A DNA stretch of 64,000 nucleotides, from contig NC_056725.1 in the NCBI RefSeq assembly GCF_019279795.1, forward strand, positions 1,752,610,916 through 1,752,674,915, written 5' to 3'. Shown piece by piece: positions 10,975 to 20,860 of the stretch. This DNA is from Protopterus annectens (taxonomy: Eukaryota; Chordata; Ceratodontiformes; Protopteridae). The notes under the pieces are model-generated. The model searched no databases and had not been told where the DNA came from. It saw only the letters and a program-made list of their open reading frames with translations. The first letter of the stretch is position 1. Each line of letters starts with the position of its first letter. The position numbers and the translations under genes were made by a program.

Positions 10975-11378
10975 AGTGAATTTGCTCTGTACATTACTTG
11001 AGCTTGTACTTGAAAATAACGTTTTCGTGTTCAAGAATTAGTTCTTCTTACAGAAGGCTGGCGTGGCTATGGGCGCAGCCTGTGCCAATAGCTATGCCAA
11101 CCTTGCATTAGTGCAATAGGAAAAATCCTGCCTGTTATATAACAATGCTTATGAAGAAAACATAGCCTGGTATGTATGTTTTGTGGATGATATGTTTTTC
11201 CTTTGGCTTGGCTCGTCAGAATTGTTGAATGAATTTATTAACTACTTGCATGGCACTACTGGTTTCTTAAGATTTACCTGTAAATATTCTGCTGTAGAAA
11301 TGGAGTTCTTAGATGCTAAGATCAACAAAGGAGACCTTAATAGTATATATACTAGTGTCAACAAAAAAAAACACTAGG
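10975..11378 (+). pseudogene. Reverse transcriptase core of a Penelope-like element
   Basis: Plus-strand frame: 'LCTLLELVLENNVFVF', a stop, 'FFLQKAGVAMGAACANSYAN' (PLE motif with AMG), a TAG near 11117-11119, then 'IAWYVCFVDDMFFLW' with the catalytic Asp pair (FVDD). It continues 'ELLNEFINYLHGTTGFLRFT' and 'EMEFLDAKINKGDLNS'. This is the palm end of a PLE RT (relatives: 'YIDDIFFIW', 'FLDV.I'). It is oriented opposite to the linker and endonuclease at 10192-10965. At an A-run near 11370-11378 it changes abruptly into an N-terminal PLE text. Two in-frame stops show decay. Confidence 0.8.
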
Positions 11379-11384
11379 AAGAAC

Positions 11385-12325
11385 AACTTTTCAAACATAT
11401 TTGAAAAAATAGAACAGTTGGCTAAGTTAAATTTTAAATGTAAACAGAAGAAGCTAGACAGGGACAAAGTGGAATACAAGGATAAAGTAGCTTACCCTTT
11501 TCCCAAATCTTATGAAACAGTGAGTGGTAACAATTCTAGGGGAAAGGACAGGGAAGTCAACTATACAGGGATCTAGGGATTCCAATTTTAGAGAAATAGA
11601 AGTTAGTGGTCAACTAGATAATGATATTGATTTAGACTATGAGCAAGAGTACCCCCAGAAGATCTGAAAGGTTACAGAACAAAACTCAGAATAAAGATAG
11701 CGGAAATTAAGTTTTTTTTAGAACATCATCATGGTCTGAGGGAGTGGAGGAAGAAACACAAGGGCTGAGATGGAGGATGGGAAGTTACAACAGATAGGTC
11801 CCTGTGCAACACAAATAACTGAAGGGTTAATCTTAACAGCATTTGACGGTAAATTTCTGAGCTGCCAAGGCTTTACTATTTTCAGTTACTCAAGGTTTGA
11901 AGTGGATGAATGTGTTTTTTCACTTATGAGTAAAGGTATTAAATATGTACCAGCAAAAAGGATGGATATAGCTAGGACCCTAATTGAGTTGAAAATGTAC
12001 GCCTAAAAATTAAATTTTAGGGTAATGTTTAAGGATATCAATAATGGACATCCTGATGATGGACTTTTATTTAAAAAGAAAAGCTGTTTTAATCCTCCCC
12101 TATACCCCATTATTGGTACCTTTGAACAAATGTGCACAAAGGATATTATTGAATGTTTTCATACCCATAAAAGAAGGTATTACAATTTAACATATGAAGA
12201 AACAAGGTTATTGAGACTGCAGTTATTTCTGATGTCTGTTTTTTATCTATTTGCTTTTGGAACTTATTAAACAAAGTTTTCTACAGACTGGGCTTGGCAA
12301 TTCATTACAAGGTGTTTTATTTTGT
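11385..12325 (+). pseudogene. Penelope-like ORF N-terminal region, copy 1
   Basis: The segment encodes 'IFEKIEQLAKLNFKCKQKKL', then 'VNYT', and after gaps 'FDGKFLSCQGFTIFSYSRFE', 'FSLMSKGIKYVPAKRMDIAR' and 'GLLFKKKSCFNPPLYPIIGT', then 'FEQMCTKDI'. The blocks 'S..L...E..LLSKGL.FVPT' and 'KS.F.PP' are characteristic of the region just before the RT in vertebrate PLEs. Copy 2 at 13168-14010 matches it at an offset of 1783 bp and shares the end text 'gtgttttattttgtttt'. It is broken into several frames. Confidence 0.7.
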
Positions 12326-12580
12326 TTTCATTGGGTATTACCTCATAAGTACATTGCAGTTTTATTCAGTTGGTTATTTAGTGTGCATTGTGATTGCTAG
12401 GTTGTCTGTGCCCTCTGGACTTTTACCATTCTGGACTGCAGTGTTGTTACTGTTGGAAACAGTATGGAAACTGGTGCTTGTGCTTTAACGTTGGACAACA
12501 GTGTTTCCAATCCATTTAATGGTGTGGTTTCTATGCAGAATGAGTTAATTCAACTCATTTCTAATTTGAATAAATGAGTT
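12326..12580 (+). other. Spacer between PLE N-terminal copies
   Basis: AT-rich sequence following the end of copy 1. It runs into the start of the copy-2 coding region and may be 5' UTR of the second copy. No RNA or coding signal was recognised. Confidence 0.4.
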
Positions 12581-14010
12581 TTGGAACTGCAGCAGTCAGT
12601 TGAGAGACTACAATTCCCAGAGACCTCTGTGAGGCACCAGGCTGGATCAAGCGTGATTGGACAAGTGAGATCAGGTGGTGTCAATGCTTCCGGGCTGACG
12701 TCAGCCACAATGGAGGACTACAGCCAAAATGATATACCGTGCGGCCAAGGCTGTAATGAAATAACAATTAGGGGACACCCTAAAAGCTTTCAGGACAGGC
12801 TCAAAATGGACTTTAATTTTGAGTCAGATTTCAGCAATTTTGATGGTGAAGACATTAATAGGAGGCTACAAGAACTTGAAGTGAGGTTAACAAAGGTACA
12901 TAACCTCCAATGTGACAATTTTATCTTAAAGAAAGTATTAGACACAAGAGAGTACCAAGGGGTTTGAGGACTTACAAATTCCCTCATGGTTTGAAAAAGG
13001 GACAAACTGAATGTGTTGAACTTATTGAGATGTTTGATCAACACAGGATGGAGTTAATGAAGTTTATAATAAAACTGAATAACAAGAAAATTAATGAACT
13101 TATGTGTGAAGTTGGCAAGATTAATGATAATGTGATTAATGATATTCACTTTTCTGTGTATTCTGTAAAATATGACAACATATTTGAAAAAATAAAACAG
13201 TTAGCTAAGTTAAATTTTAAAAGTAAACAGAAGAAGCTACACAGGGACAAAGTGGAATACAAGGATAAAGTAGCTTACCAAATCTTATGACACAGTGAGT
13301 AGTAACAATTCTAGGGGAAAGAACAGGGAAGTCAACTATACTCGGGATCTAGGGATTCCAATTTTAGATAAAGGGAATTTAGTGGTGAACTAGACAATGA
13401 TATTGATTTAGACTATCAGCAAAATTACCCCCCCCCAGAAGATCTGAAAGGTTACAGAACAAAAATCAGAATAAAGATAAGCGGAAATGAAGCTTTTTTA
13501 GAAAATCATCATGGTCCGAGGGAGTGCAGGAACAAAACACAAGGGCCAAGATATAATATTTTCAATTACTCAAGGTTTGAAGTGGATGAAAGTGTTTTTT
13601 CACTTATGAGGAAAGGTATTAAATTTGTACCAGCAAAAAGGATGGATATAGCTAGGACCCTAACTGAGTTGAAACTATACACCTGAAAATTAAATTTTAG
13701 GGTAATACTTAAGGATATTGATAATGAATATCCTGATGGTGGACTTTTATTTAAAAAGAAAAGCTGTTTTAATCCTCCCCTATACCCCATTATTGGTACC
13801 TTTGAACAAATGTGCACAAAGGATATTATTGAATATTTTTATGCCCATAAAAGAAGGTATTACAATTTAACATGTGAAGACACAAGGTTATTGAGACTGC
13901 AGTTATTTCTGATGTCTGTTTTTTATCTATTTGCTTTTGGACCTTATTAAACAGAGTTTTCTACAGACTGGGCTTGGAAATTAATTGTGAGGTGTTTTAT
14001 TTTGTTTGTT
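12581..14010 (+). pseudogene. Penelope-like ORF N-terminal region, copy 2 (longer)
   Basis: The frame 12581-12967 and the next (12964-13290) read together as 'INRRLQELEVRLTKVHNLQC', 'VLDTREYQGV', then 'RTYKFPHGLKKGQTECVELI' and 'EMFDQHRMELMKFIIKLNNK'. This is a helical N-terminal domain found in Neptune-type PLEs ('PRGL', 'LM..LI'). It continues into the same blocks as copy 1: 'IFEKIKQLAKLNFKSKQKKL', 'FSLMRKGIKFVPAKRMDIAR', 'GLLFKKKSCFNPPLYPIIGT'. Coding stops before the RT at about 13950-14010. Several frameshifts, including a C-run at about 13430, show it is not functional. Confidence 0.7.
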
Positions 14011-14106
14011 TTCATAATCAATAAAGAAGGACATAGATGGCTCGGGAACATTTTTAAGTTCTTGAAAATAAGCCACAAACACACAAGGTGGATAAAAACT
14101 CATCTA

Positions 14107-14254
14107 ATAAACCAAATACAAAAACAGACCACCAACATAGCCTTTAGAGAAAGACTTATATACTTTACAAATTCAGAAACTTCTGAGTTTGTGAAGTATA
14201 TCAGTGTTTCTCCAAAGGCTATGTTGTTGGTTTGTTTCTGGTTTATAAGGCCTT
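14107..14254. repeat. Imperfect inverted repeat, arms about 70 bp
   Basis: 'aaaccaaatacaaaaacaga' from about 14108 and the following arm pair with the complement of the arm ending in 'ttgtttctggttta' at about 14253. 'catagcctttagagaaa' against 'tttctccaaaggctatg' is an example of the pairing. The turn is at about 14183. It interrupts RT coding of the minus-strand L1/Tx1 element. Confidence 0.75.
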
Positions 14255-14255
14255 G

Positions 14256-15114
14256 AAAATATAAGAACAGGTTGCAGATGTGATTGGTGCTGCTTCTTTC
14301 TCTAATAAAGCCAGCCTGCTTATTCAAAATAAGATCAGGCATTATCTCTTCTAACTTCTTGGCCAAAATTATAGCATAAAATTTAATCTCCACATTAAGG
14401 AGGGATATCGGCCTGTAACTGCCGAGCTCAAAATAGTCTTTGTTGGGCTTGGGAAGAACTGTGATTACAGAAGACAGAGAGGAAGGATTAACAGATTGTG
14501 TGGTCTGAAAAAAGTTAAAAAAACAATCTCCAGTCTTGGGGCTGAGTCCTGATATAAAGCCTTATAGAGTCTGGCATTGATCCCATCTGGTCTAGGGACT
14601 TTTCCTAACTTCATAGAATTAATTGCTCTTGCTACCTTGTCTCTTTTTACAGGAACTTCAGGAACAGTCTTGTAAGGGTCAGAAAGGATAGAAAAATTAA
14701 TTCTCTTAAGCAGTGCAAAAAGGCAGTCTTCTGTAAAACCATTTAGACTGGGGACTTTATATAATGTTTAGAAGGACTGAAGGGCATCATTAATTCCCTT
14801 ATTCATACTCACTACTTGTTGGGTGTTTGGGATTCTCACACCTGAGATAACAGACATCCTTTTTCTGAGCTTAATCTTTTCAGCCAGCACTTTGTTAAGA
14901 CTACTTCCTTCAGCCCAAGATTGGGTAGCTGCTCTTTCCATATAAAGCTGTACCTTAAAAAGTTAAAGTTATATTGTGACTTTGTCGCAGGACTTTATAT
15001 TTTTGAGGGATATTGGGTTACAAAAAGAAGTCAGCCTGCATTCCTCACATGCTGCATTCACCTGAACCTTCAAAGCAGCTTGAATCTAAGCTTTAATCTT
15101 AGTGTTTTGAAGAA
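14256..15114 (-). pseudogene. Linker and RT N-terminal part of the minus-strand L1/Tx1 LINE
   Basis: The text includes 'INSMKLGKVPRPDGINARLY' (relatives 'K.PG.DG'), then 'VITVLPKPNKDYFELGSYRP' with 'ISLLNVEIKFYAIILAKKLE' and 'MPDLILNKQAGFIRERSSTN', the classic L1/Tx1 RT entry (fingers, 'Q.GFI.GR'). Where motif A ('LDAEKAFD') should follow, the sequence runs into the inverted repeat 14107-14254 and only weak RT-like text continues to about 14030. The catalytic palm is not preserved. Confidence 0.8.
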
Positions 15115-15840
15115 TTAAAGGGTCCATTTTCCATCTGCTTCTTGGAAGGAAGAAGTCTGTGGAAGCAAAAGAAGTGGGGTCGCTTTATGGTTGGTGTTTA
15201 GGGTTAGTATGATCTGACTGTCTACAATAAAACTAGTTTGCCCTGCAGAAATTAGGTAATAATCTGTATGACTGCTGGATACTCCCAGCAGTGAGCTATA
15301 TGTAAATGAATTATATCCTGAGTTCATTTCTATCCAAATATCAACCAATTGCAAGACTTGGCTAGCCTCATGAATGGTCTTTTGTGATCAAATATGGATT
15401 TCACTCTTAATGGTAGCTCTGTCACACATAGAGTTCATCTCTCCATTAAAATCCCATAATCTCATCAGGGTCACTTCCCACTGCTTTCACAGTGGTGAAG
15501 AGCTTGCCAGAAAAGCCAGGTCATCTCTATTGGAACCATATATGGAGCTCATTGTCCAGGTTTCTTCCATAAAAGTGCACACTCCCAATACCCATCTCCA
15601 ATGCTTGTCTGAAATTTTTTGCTGCAAATGCTATTCCAAAGAGGGGTTAACTCCAATAAGCACTACTGTTTTGGATGTAGGGTGTGGACTATAAAGCAAT
15701 TCACCTCTCCATACTGAATGATATTTGGCTGCCTCGCATTCCACGGCAAAAAATATATCTCACTTTTTTCCATAGCCATTGTCTAATCATTGTGCATAAC
15801 CAAGGAGAAAAATTACCTCTGACATTTAAAGTAAGTAAAT
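15115..15840 (-). pseudogene. AP endonuclease domain of the minus-strand L1/Tx1 LINE
   Basis: The first conserved block 'TLNVRG' (Asn of the active site) starts near 15835. The middle is frame-broken. 'RLWDFNGEMNSM' (relatives: GGDFN) sits near 15460-15420. The frame 15354-15115 gives 'LVDIWIEMNSGYNSFTYSS', then 'SHTDYYLIS', equivalent to the 'L.D.WR..P....FT..S' and 'SRIDYILIS' blocks of L1 endonucleases. The last SDH block is replaced by 'TNHKATPL'. The domain would nick target DNA to start target-primed reverse transcription. Stops in the centre show it is inactive. Confidence 0.75.
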
Positions 15841-16373
15841 GTAATTTCATGCAAATGTATATACAAAAACAATTAAGAAAAATTACCGAGCAAAAAACAT
15901 TTATGCTACTAACAGTATATTAAAAGAGCAACACTCTTCCCATTCACCAGAAACGTAAACCTGCAATGGAAAATAAAATTAAAATTTATCTTAATATTAT
16001 GTACTATAAGTACTTATGGCATGCATTACACATGTGGATAAACAATAGGCCAGGTAATAGCTGTGGTCTCACTAGGGAAAATAAAAACAAAAACACAACC
16101 AGTTACCGATTACTCCCATTAGATCTCATGTGTGGTCTAGGTAGGAACACTTCACTTACTCGGCATTTATGTTGAAGTTACTTAGCATAAACATTAATGG
16201 TATTCATTTTCTTGTTAAAAGGACCATACTAGGTACATGGGTTAGACAATATCTTTCTAATATTTTATGGTTACAGTGAACTCATCTTTCAGATTCTGAA
16301 CATCAGAAGGAAAGTTCCTGGGGTTATGAGTTGTGGGCTTTCTAATCCCACACTTCATCAAAACATAAAGTTG

Positions 16374-17947
16374 TAATGATAATATTCCCCAAGATTTTAT
16401 ACTTAATACAATCAATAATACTTCCACCTACAAAAATAATTATCAAGAAACTGAACACACTAATGTTAAATTTCTTATGGGCACCTAATAGACCTAGGAT
16501 TGCATTAAAGAAACATACTAATAGCTGGTCTCAAGGGGCTATTTCTTTTACAGACTTTAATTTATATACTATCTCTTCTATTGTAAAAGTTATTACTTTA
16601 TTAATAGATCAGTCATATGTCACAAAATGGAAAGATTATTGGGAGCTAATTAGTATACACTTCATGAAAATCTCCTTAACACATAAAAATATGATTGTAA
16701 ATAACTCCATGTTATGGTTACTAAAGGAATTTTGTACCTCACCTATTACACCTAAACATATGGTTTGTTACCCATTAAATATTATTATTAGTTATCGTAA
16801 CTTTATATTCATGCACCCTAAGTATAGGGAATGGAATTTTATTGTATTTCCTATAATGTATACTCAGGGTATGCTTTTGTCATCTACTTCTGAAGGAACT
16901 CATTTAGCTATAGATAATGATCTAAAGTACTGGTATCAGTTGATATCTGATAATAAAGTTAAAAATCTAGATTTCTTAAAACAAGAATTTGATCTAAGAG
17001 AAACTTGCTGGTTAGAGGTTCAGACCTTTAGACAACATCTCATTAATAAAATAGATTTAATGTCTATAACTGTTAAAGAATCTATTCCAACACTGATTGA
17101 TTACTTCATATTAAATTTACAACATAAAGTTTCTGATAAAGGTAAACTTTCATACATACATAAAGTTATCAGACAAGAAACTTTTTACAGTGTAGATTCA
17201 TACTGGAATTATTTCACTTCTATTAATGGGGACCCACCAAATCAACAAGATAAACTATATTGGAATCTGCTTATAGAACTACGTCTTCCATTGTCTGGAG
17301 ACTTTATACATGGAAATTTTTACATAGATCTTTTTATATACCTTTGATGATGAATAAAATAAATAATAAAGATAATCTATGTAAGAGATGTAATGTAGAA
17401 ATTAATGCTGACTGGGCTCATATGTTTTATGACTGTATAAAGTTGAAAGAATACTGGAAGTCAATTAATGAATTTTTGCAGGCTATTTTTACAGATAATT
17501 TCATTATTTCTAAATCTCTTATATTATTCAACACACCTGTACCTCAAAGTGTTAAAAAGGTTAAGCTTCCCTTGTTATGGTCTATTCTAGCAGTGGCTAG
17601 GAAAATAATAACTAGAAATTGGATTTCAGATACACCTCCTTCGTTCAATGAATTTAAAAATGTTACGAATATAGTGTGCCATATGGAAATAAACACAATT
17701 AGGACTAGAACAAATAGAAAAACATCTTATTTTATTGTATGGGATAATTTACAAAATTTGTTAAAAAATTTTAATTTCAATAGCATGGTATTTTAGTTTA
17801 ATTAATTGATCTGATTGTAGTGGATGTCTTTGTAAATACTTTAGTTGTTTTGTTGAATATTATAATAATACCTATTTTAATTACTTGTATAAAATTGTTA
17901 TGATATTTCTCTTATATGTTAAAACAATAAACCTGTTTTGAAAAAAA
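16374..17947 (+). mobile_element. 5'-truncated L1/Tx1 insertion with 15-bp target-site duplication
   Basis: 'aaaacataaagttgt' occurs at 16359-16373 and again at 17948-17962, just after an A-run at 17940-17950. Between them is a C-terminal ORF2 fragment on + with a 3' UTR ending '...caataaacctgttttg' plus poly(A). Its long, lightly damaged frames and intact duplication make it one of the younger insertions here. The outer A's of the duplication could belong to the tail, so its exact length is 12-15 bp. Confidence 0.9.
16376..17796 (+). pseudogene. ORF2 C-terminal region of the nested L1/Tx1 element
   Basis: The frame 16376-17347 (323 codons) starts 'FPKILYLIQSIILPPTKIII' and 'LNFLWAPNRPRIALKK', the standard block after the L1 RT domain ('P..LY.FQ..P......', 'F.W....PRI'). 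It continues to 'LYWNLLIELRLP', then a +1 shift leads to 17260-17796 with 'PLMMNKINNKDNLCKRCNVE' and 'WAHMFYDCIKLKEYWKSI'. These include the Cys/His cluster C-x2-C...H-x4-C of L1 ORF2 C-termini. No RT catalytic motifs are included because the copy is 5'-truncated. One frameshift near 17340 is the only clear lesion. Confidence 0.85.
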
Positions 17948-18204
17948 AAAACATAAAGTTGTGGCTACATTGATTAAGAGGAATACTGTGCATTTACAAG
18001 TTTTAGGTTGTTTTTCTTTGCTACAGGAGGAAGTGTCTGGGATGCAAATAAAAATGAATGGGAGGTTAATAACTGTAATTTCTAGTTATTTTCATCCATC
18101 TATTAATCTTTAGGGTGCCAAACAGTTGCTGCATTATCTTCAAGATTACATTTCAAACTCTTTAATAATGATGTGGGATTATAATTGTATATACTGCTAC
18201 CAAA

Positions 18205-18350
18205 CAACAAGATAAAAACTAGTAAATCCAAAAAGGCAGCCTGGAAGTCCGTGAAACAGTTTATTGAGATCAAGTAAACTTAAGCGCTTTTCGTACGTAC
18301 AATATACGAACTTCTTCTTCCCAAAGAGACCTGGTACTTTATTTTAACCT
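18205..18350 (-). mobile_element. Probable PLE-type 3'-end fragment inside the L1/Tx1 host
   Basis: On the minus strand 'gaagaagaag', stem 'ttcgta', loop, stem 'tacgaa', 'aagcgcttaag' is followed by 'tcaataaactgtttcacgg' and 'ctttttggatttactag'. The layout (purine-rich block, hairpin, GAAA-like run, then AATAAA-type tail) is that of the PLE 3' ends at 41.6 kb and 28.4 kb. It breaks the L1/Tx1 endonuclease coding. No PLE coding sequence accompanies it. Confidence 0.35.
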
Positions 18351-18399
18351 ATTGAATCCTTTATATACCCATCATCCTCCCCCTTTTGCACTTCCACTA

Positions 18400-19970
18400 A
18401 AACTGGCAGAGTATATCTTTATTCATTGTTTTTAAATTCCTGCTCATTGCTGAGGATACACTTGTGTCCACTACTGGAGTGTGACATGCTGAAGTTGCAT
18501 CTCACTCCATTAGACCCTTGACCATTTAGTGTTTGGCATTTATACCCATGTTACACAAAGCTTCCAGAATTTCCTAAGCAACTTATACATGCTACTCAGG
18601 AATTCATGGATGCTTATAAAATGGTAATTACTATCCCCATGTACTCTGGGATACCTACAAAGGGTTCATTCATGCAAAATTAAGGTCATGGACCAACAGA
18701 TTATGGAAACAATGAAACACAGACCTGAGATCACTGCAATTTAAGTATATCTAGGAATTGGCCACTGGAGAGCTCAGAAAACCTTAACTCTGTCTTGAGA
18801 CTTTAAACTCAATAAAATCCCAAAGGAAAGACATCATTAGCAGGAAAACAGAAATAACCCTAGACAAACTCTGACTTCTATAGTATGAGATATCTTCACA
18901 GGTATACTCCAGGCTAGCTAGAAAATGCAGACTGAAGGTAAAGGATAATATTCCTCTATTTTCCCTATCTAATACTGCTTCCAGCAAGGACTTTGCACCT
19001 AAGGTTATCCCATAATTTTTCAAGCCTGTTATCAGCTTTCTCTTCTTTTGGGAGTGAGGATATTATAGGCAGTCCTTCCTTTCTTACTTTACCCACCCTT
19101 GATGCAATCCAGCAACATGAGTTCATGCAGCTAAAAATATTGGAGGCAATTAAAAAAGTTAAGACTAATAAGGCACCAGGCTCTGAAGGCCTCCCAGCCA
19201 AAGTTTATGAAAAAAGTCCCATCTCAATCCTTTAACTTGTGTGGGGAATGTAACTTACTACATCTGTAAACAGATGTTCCTTTCTCCTGGAAACAAATCT
19301 TCTGCTTCTGTTACTAAAGACCAGAAAAGAGCTTGCACACCTCTATAATTATAGACCTGTATCCTTGTTAAATTTGACAGCAAGATATACATGGTCATAT
19401 GAGCAGTGATGATAGCTTCTCTTCTCCCATCAGAACTCCCCTTCACAAAAACCCACCTTAGCAGGGTGAATAAAAGCTTTTATTCACCCTGCTAAGGTGG
19501 GTTTTTGTGAAGGGGAGATCATCCTGAGATCATATTCTTATGGCAGCAGACTGGTTAGAACAATGACATCTCACCAAGGTCTCAAAGGCCCTTTCTCAGT
19601 TGATACAGAGAAAGCATTTGATAATATTCAATGGCCATATTTTGTTAAAGCCGTGGTACATTTCCACTTCCTCCAAATTTTATAGCCCCAATAATAGCAT
19701 CATATTGAGGATCCTTTACAGTATTTAAGATACGTCCATTTATTTCATTGCCACTTGAAATTTTTAATGATGGCAAACAAGGTTGCCATTTAGCTCCCAT
19801 ACTGTTCATTATGGCAAGAAAACCACTTACCCAGGCATTAAAGGATACTCTTAACCGACTAGAATTAGGTAATATCTCCTCAGTTATTATGGAGGTGTTG
19901 CTCTCTATGCAAATGATCTTCTATTGCTTTTCTGATGGAACATGTTTAACAATTGGCAATGGTTCTTGAG
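18400..19970 (+). pseudogene. Linker and RT domain of the plus-strand L1/Tx1 host (decayed)
   Basis: Linker text 'WDTYKGFIHAKLRSWTN' near 18640-18690 resembles the L1 'WD..K...RG.I' block. The frame 18993-19235 carries 'QLKILEAIKKVKTNKAPGSE' (relatives 'KAPG.DG'). After the palindrome at 19436-19517 come 'HPAKVGFCEG' (QxGFxxGR block), 'FSVDTEKAFDNIQWPYFVKA' (motif A), 'QGCHLAPILFIMARKPLTQA' (motif B) and 'ALYANDLLLL' (motif C, YADD changed to YAND). The altered motif C and many shifts make it inactive. Confidence 0.8.
19436..19517. repeat. Perfect 82-bp palindrome inside RT pseudogene
   Basis: The sequence from 'ctccccttcacaaaaaccca' at 19436 to 'gtttttgtgaaggggag' ending 19517 is its own exact reverse complement, with its centre between 19476 and 19477 ('aaaagctttt'). 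The right arm is ordinary RT coding; the left arm is an inverted copy of it. Confidence 0.98.
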
Positions 19971-20349
19971 ATATGGTACACACCCACACTTTTCCATGGC
20001 CAGGATGAATCGCCTTCAGATTTTATGGTAGGATCATAATGTGTGTGTGAAGCTTCAGCTTTATTTTATTAACACATTAAGTTAATTTGGAGAGTATGAA
20101 GTTATCAGATATACTGCTTCCAGCAGTGCACTAGGCTTCTTTCCACAACTGCAACACTGTCAAGCCATGAACAACTCAACTCATATCTTTTTCAGCTGCT
20201 TCTCACTCTAATGAAGAGCAAACACTGTACTATTCTAACAGTATCCATATCCACACTAATGGATACACTGACGAAAACATAGTACAGTTTGCAGCAGGAA
20301 TAGAAAGCTAATTTACCAACAGGAACAACTAAAGAGGACTTAAATAAAT

Positions 20350-20860
20350 TATGTGGCTCTTTAGGCTTCCAGTGAAAACAATAACTTCACCCAGATGGAA
20401 GCTTTTTGCATGGCAATGCATACATCACTTATTCTTAATGACAGACAAAACTCCAATGCACTGTATAGGCTGTAATCCAACATGCTAGAGATATGATTTG
20501 ACACAATATCTTCCATCATTGGAACATATCTTTTTAGACTGTCCATGGCAGTAACAAATCTGGGCACAGTGCTGGGACACAACAGAAAAATGATTTGTAA
20601 CTCCAGAAACAGAGAGATGGCATTTATTACTGTATGTGACCTTGTCAGACTTACAAACCTCACACCCGTCAGACTTACAAACCTCACACCCGTCAGACTT
20701 ACAAACCTCACACCACATTTTTGTTTGATGGTTTTGACAGCTAAAAAAGTCATCGCTAGGCACTGGAAATCATCAGTTATACCCCTGGTATCAGAATGTC
20801 TCAGTCTAATAAAAGAAATCTGTAAGACAGAAAAGATGATAACAGTATGAAAGGACAAAT
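20350..20860 (+). pseudogene. C-terminal region of the plus-strand L1/Tx1 ORF2
   Basis: Plus-strand frames read 'MWLFRLPVKTITSPRWKLFA', 'GCNPTC', then 'LPSLEHIFLDCPWQ', equivalent to the L1 ORF2 C-terminal Cys/His block ('C..C.....D..HIF..CP'). The neighbouring text 'QIWAQCWDTTE' fits 'FW..'. Within it a 24-bp unit is tandemly triplicated in phase at 20644-20714, adding 'SDLQTSHP' repeats on the sense frame. There are several stops. A 3' UTR follows to an A-rich tail at 21400-21415. Confidence 0.65.
20644..20714. repeat. 24-bp unit in three tandem copies
   Basis: Three near-identical copies of 'gtcagacttacaaacctcac' plus 'accc' lie head to tail, the last ending 'accac'. The unit length is a multiple of three, so the frame is kept. 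Confidence 0.95.

Larger units (their letters stand above)
14015..15840 (-). mobile_element. L1/Tx1-type LINE ORF2 fragment (endonuclease to RT fingers)
   Basis: Read leftward, the order is AP endonuclease start ('FTLNVRGNFSPW' at about 15838), 'LWDFNGEMNSM' (GDFN motif) at about 15450-15415, the EN C-terminus (15354-15115), a linker, RT entry and RT fingers near 14300. The 3' half of the ORF and the tail are absent. Proximal to its broken end lies an imperfect inverted repeat (14107-14254). It is flanked on the left by the PLE cluster and on the right, on the opposite strand, by another L1/Tx1 element. Confidence 0.75.
16160..18205 (+). pseudogene. AP endonuclease N-terminal half of the plus-strand L1/Tx1 host, interrupted
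   Basis: From 16165 the frame gives 'LKLLSININGIHFLVKRTIL' (relatives: 'LNINGI....KR'), then 'THLSDSEHQK' (the 'Q.THL' block). After the nested insertion, the frame resumes at the duplicated target 'KHKV' and continues 'VATLIKRNTVHLQVLGCFSL', 'MQIKMNGRLITVISSYFHPS' and 'MMWDYNCIY' (the GDFN equivalent, altered). Reading through the target duplication is what shows the two flanks were once continuous. The EN C-terminus is not clearly preserved before 18400. Confidence 0.7.

Noticed and set aside
14015..17947. One L1 with a 5' inversion by twin priming
   Set aside because: The order (RT and endonuclease on -, C-terminus on +) fits at first sight, but the plus-strand part has its own target duplication at 16359 and 17948, and the plus strand on both sides of it carries a different endonuclease copy.
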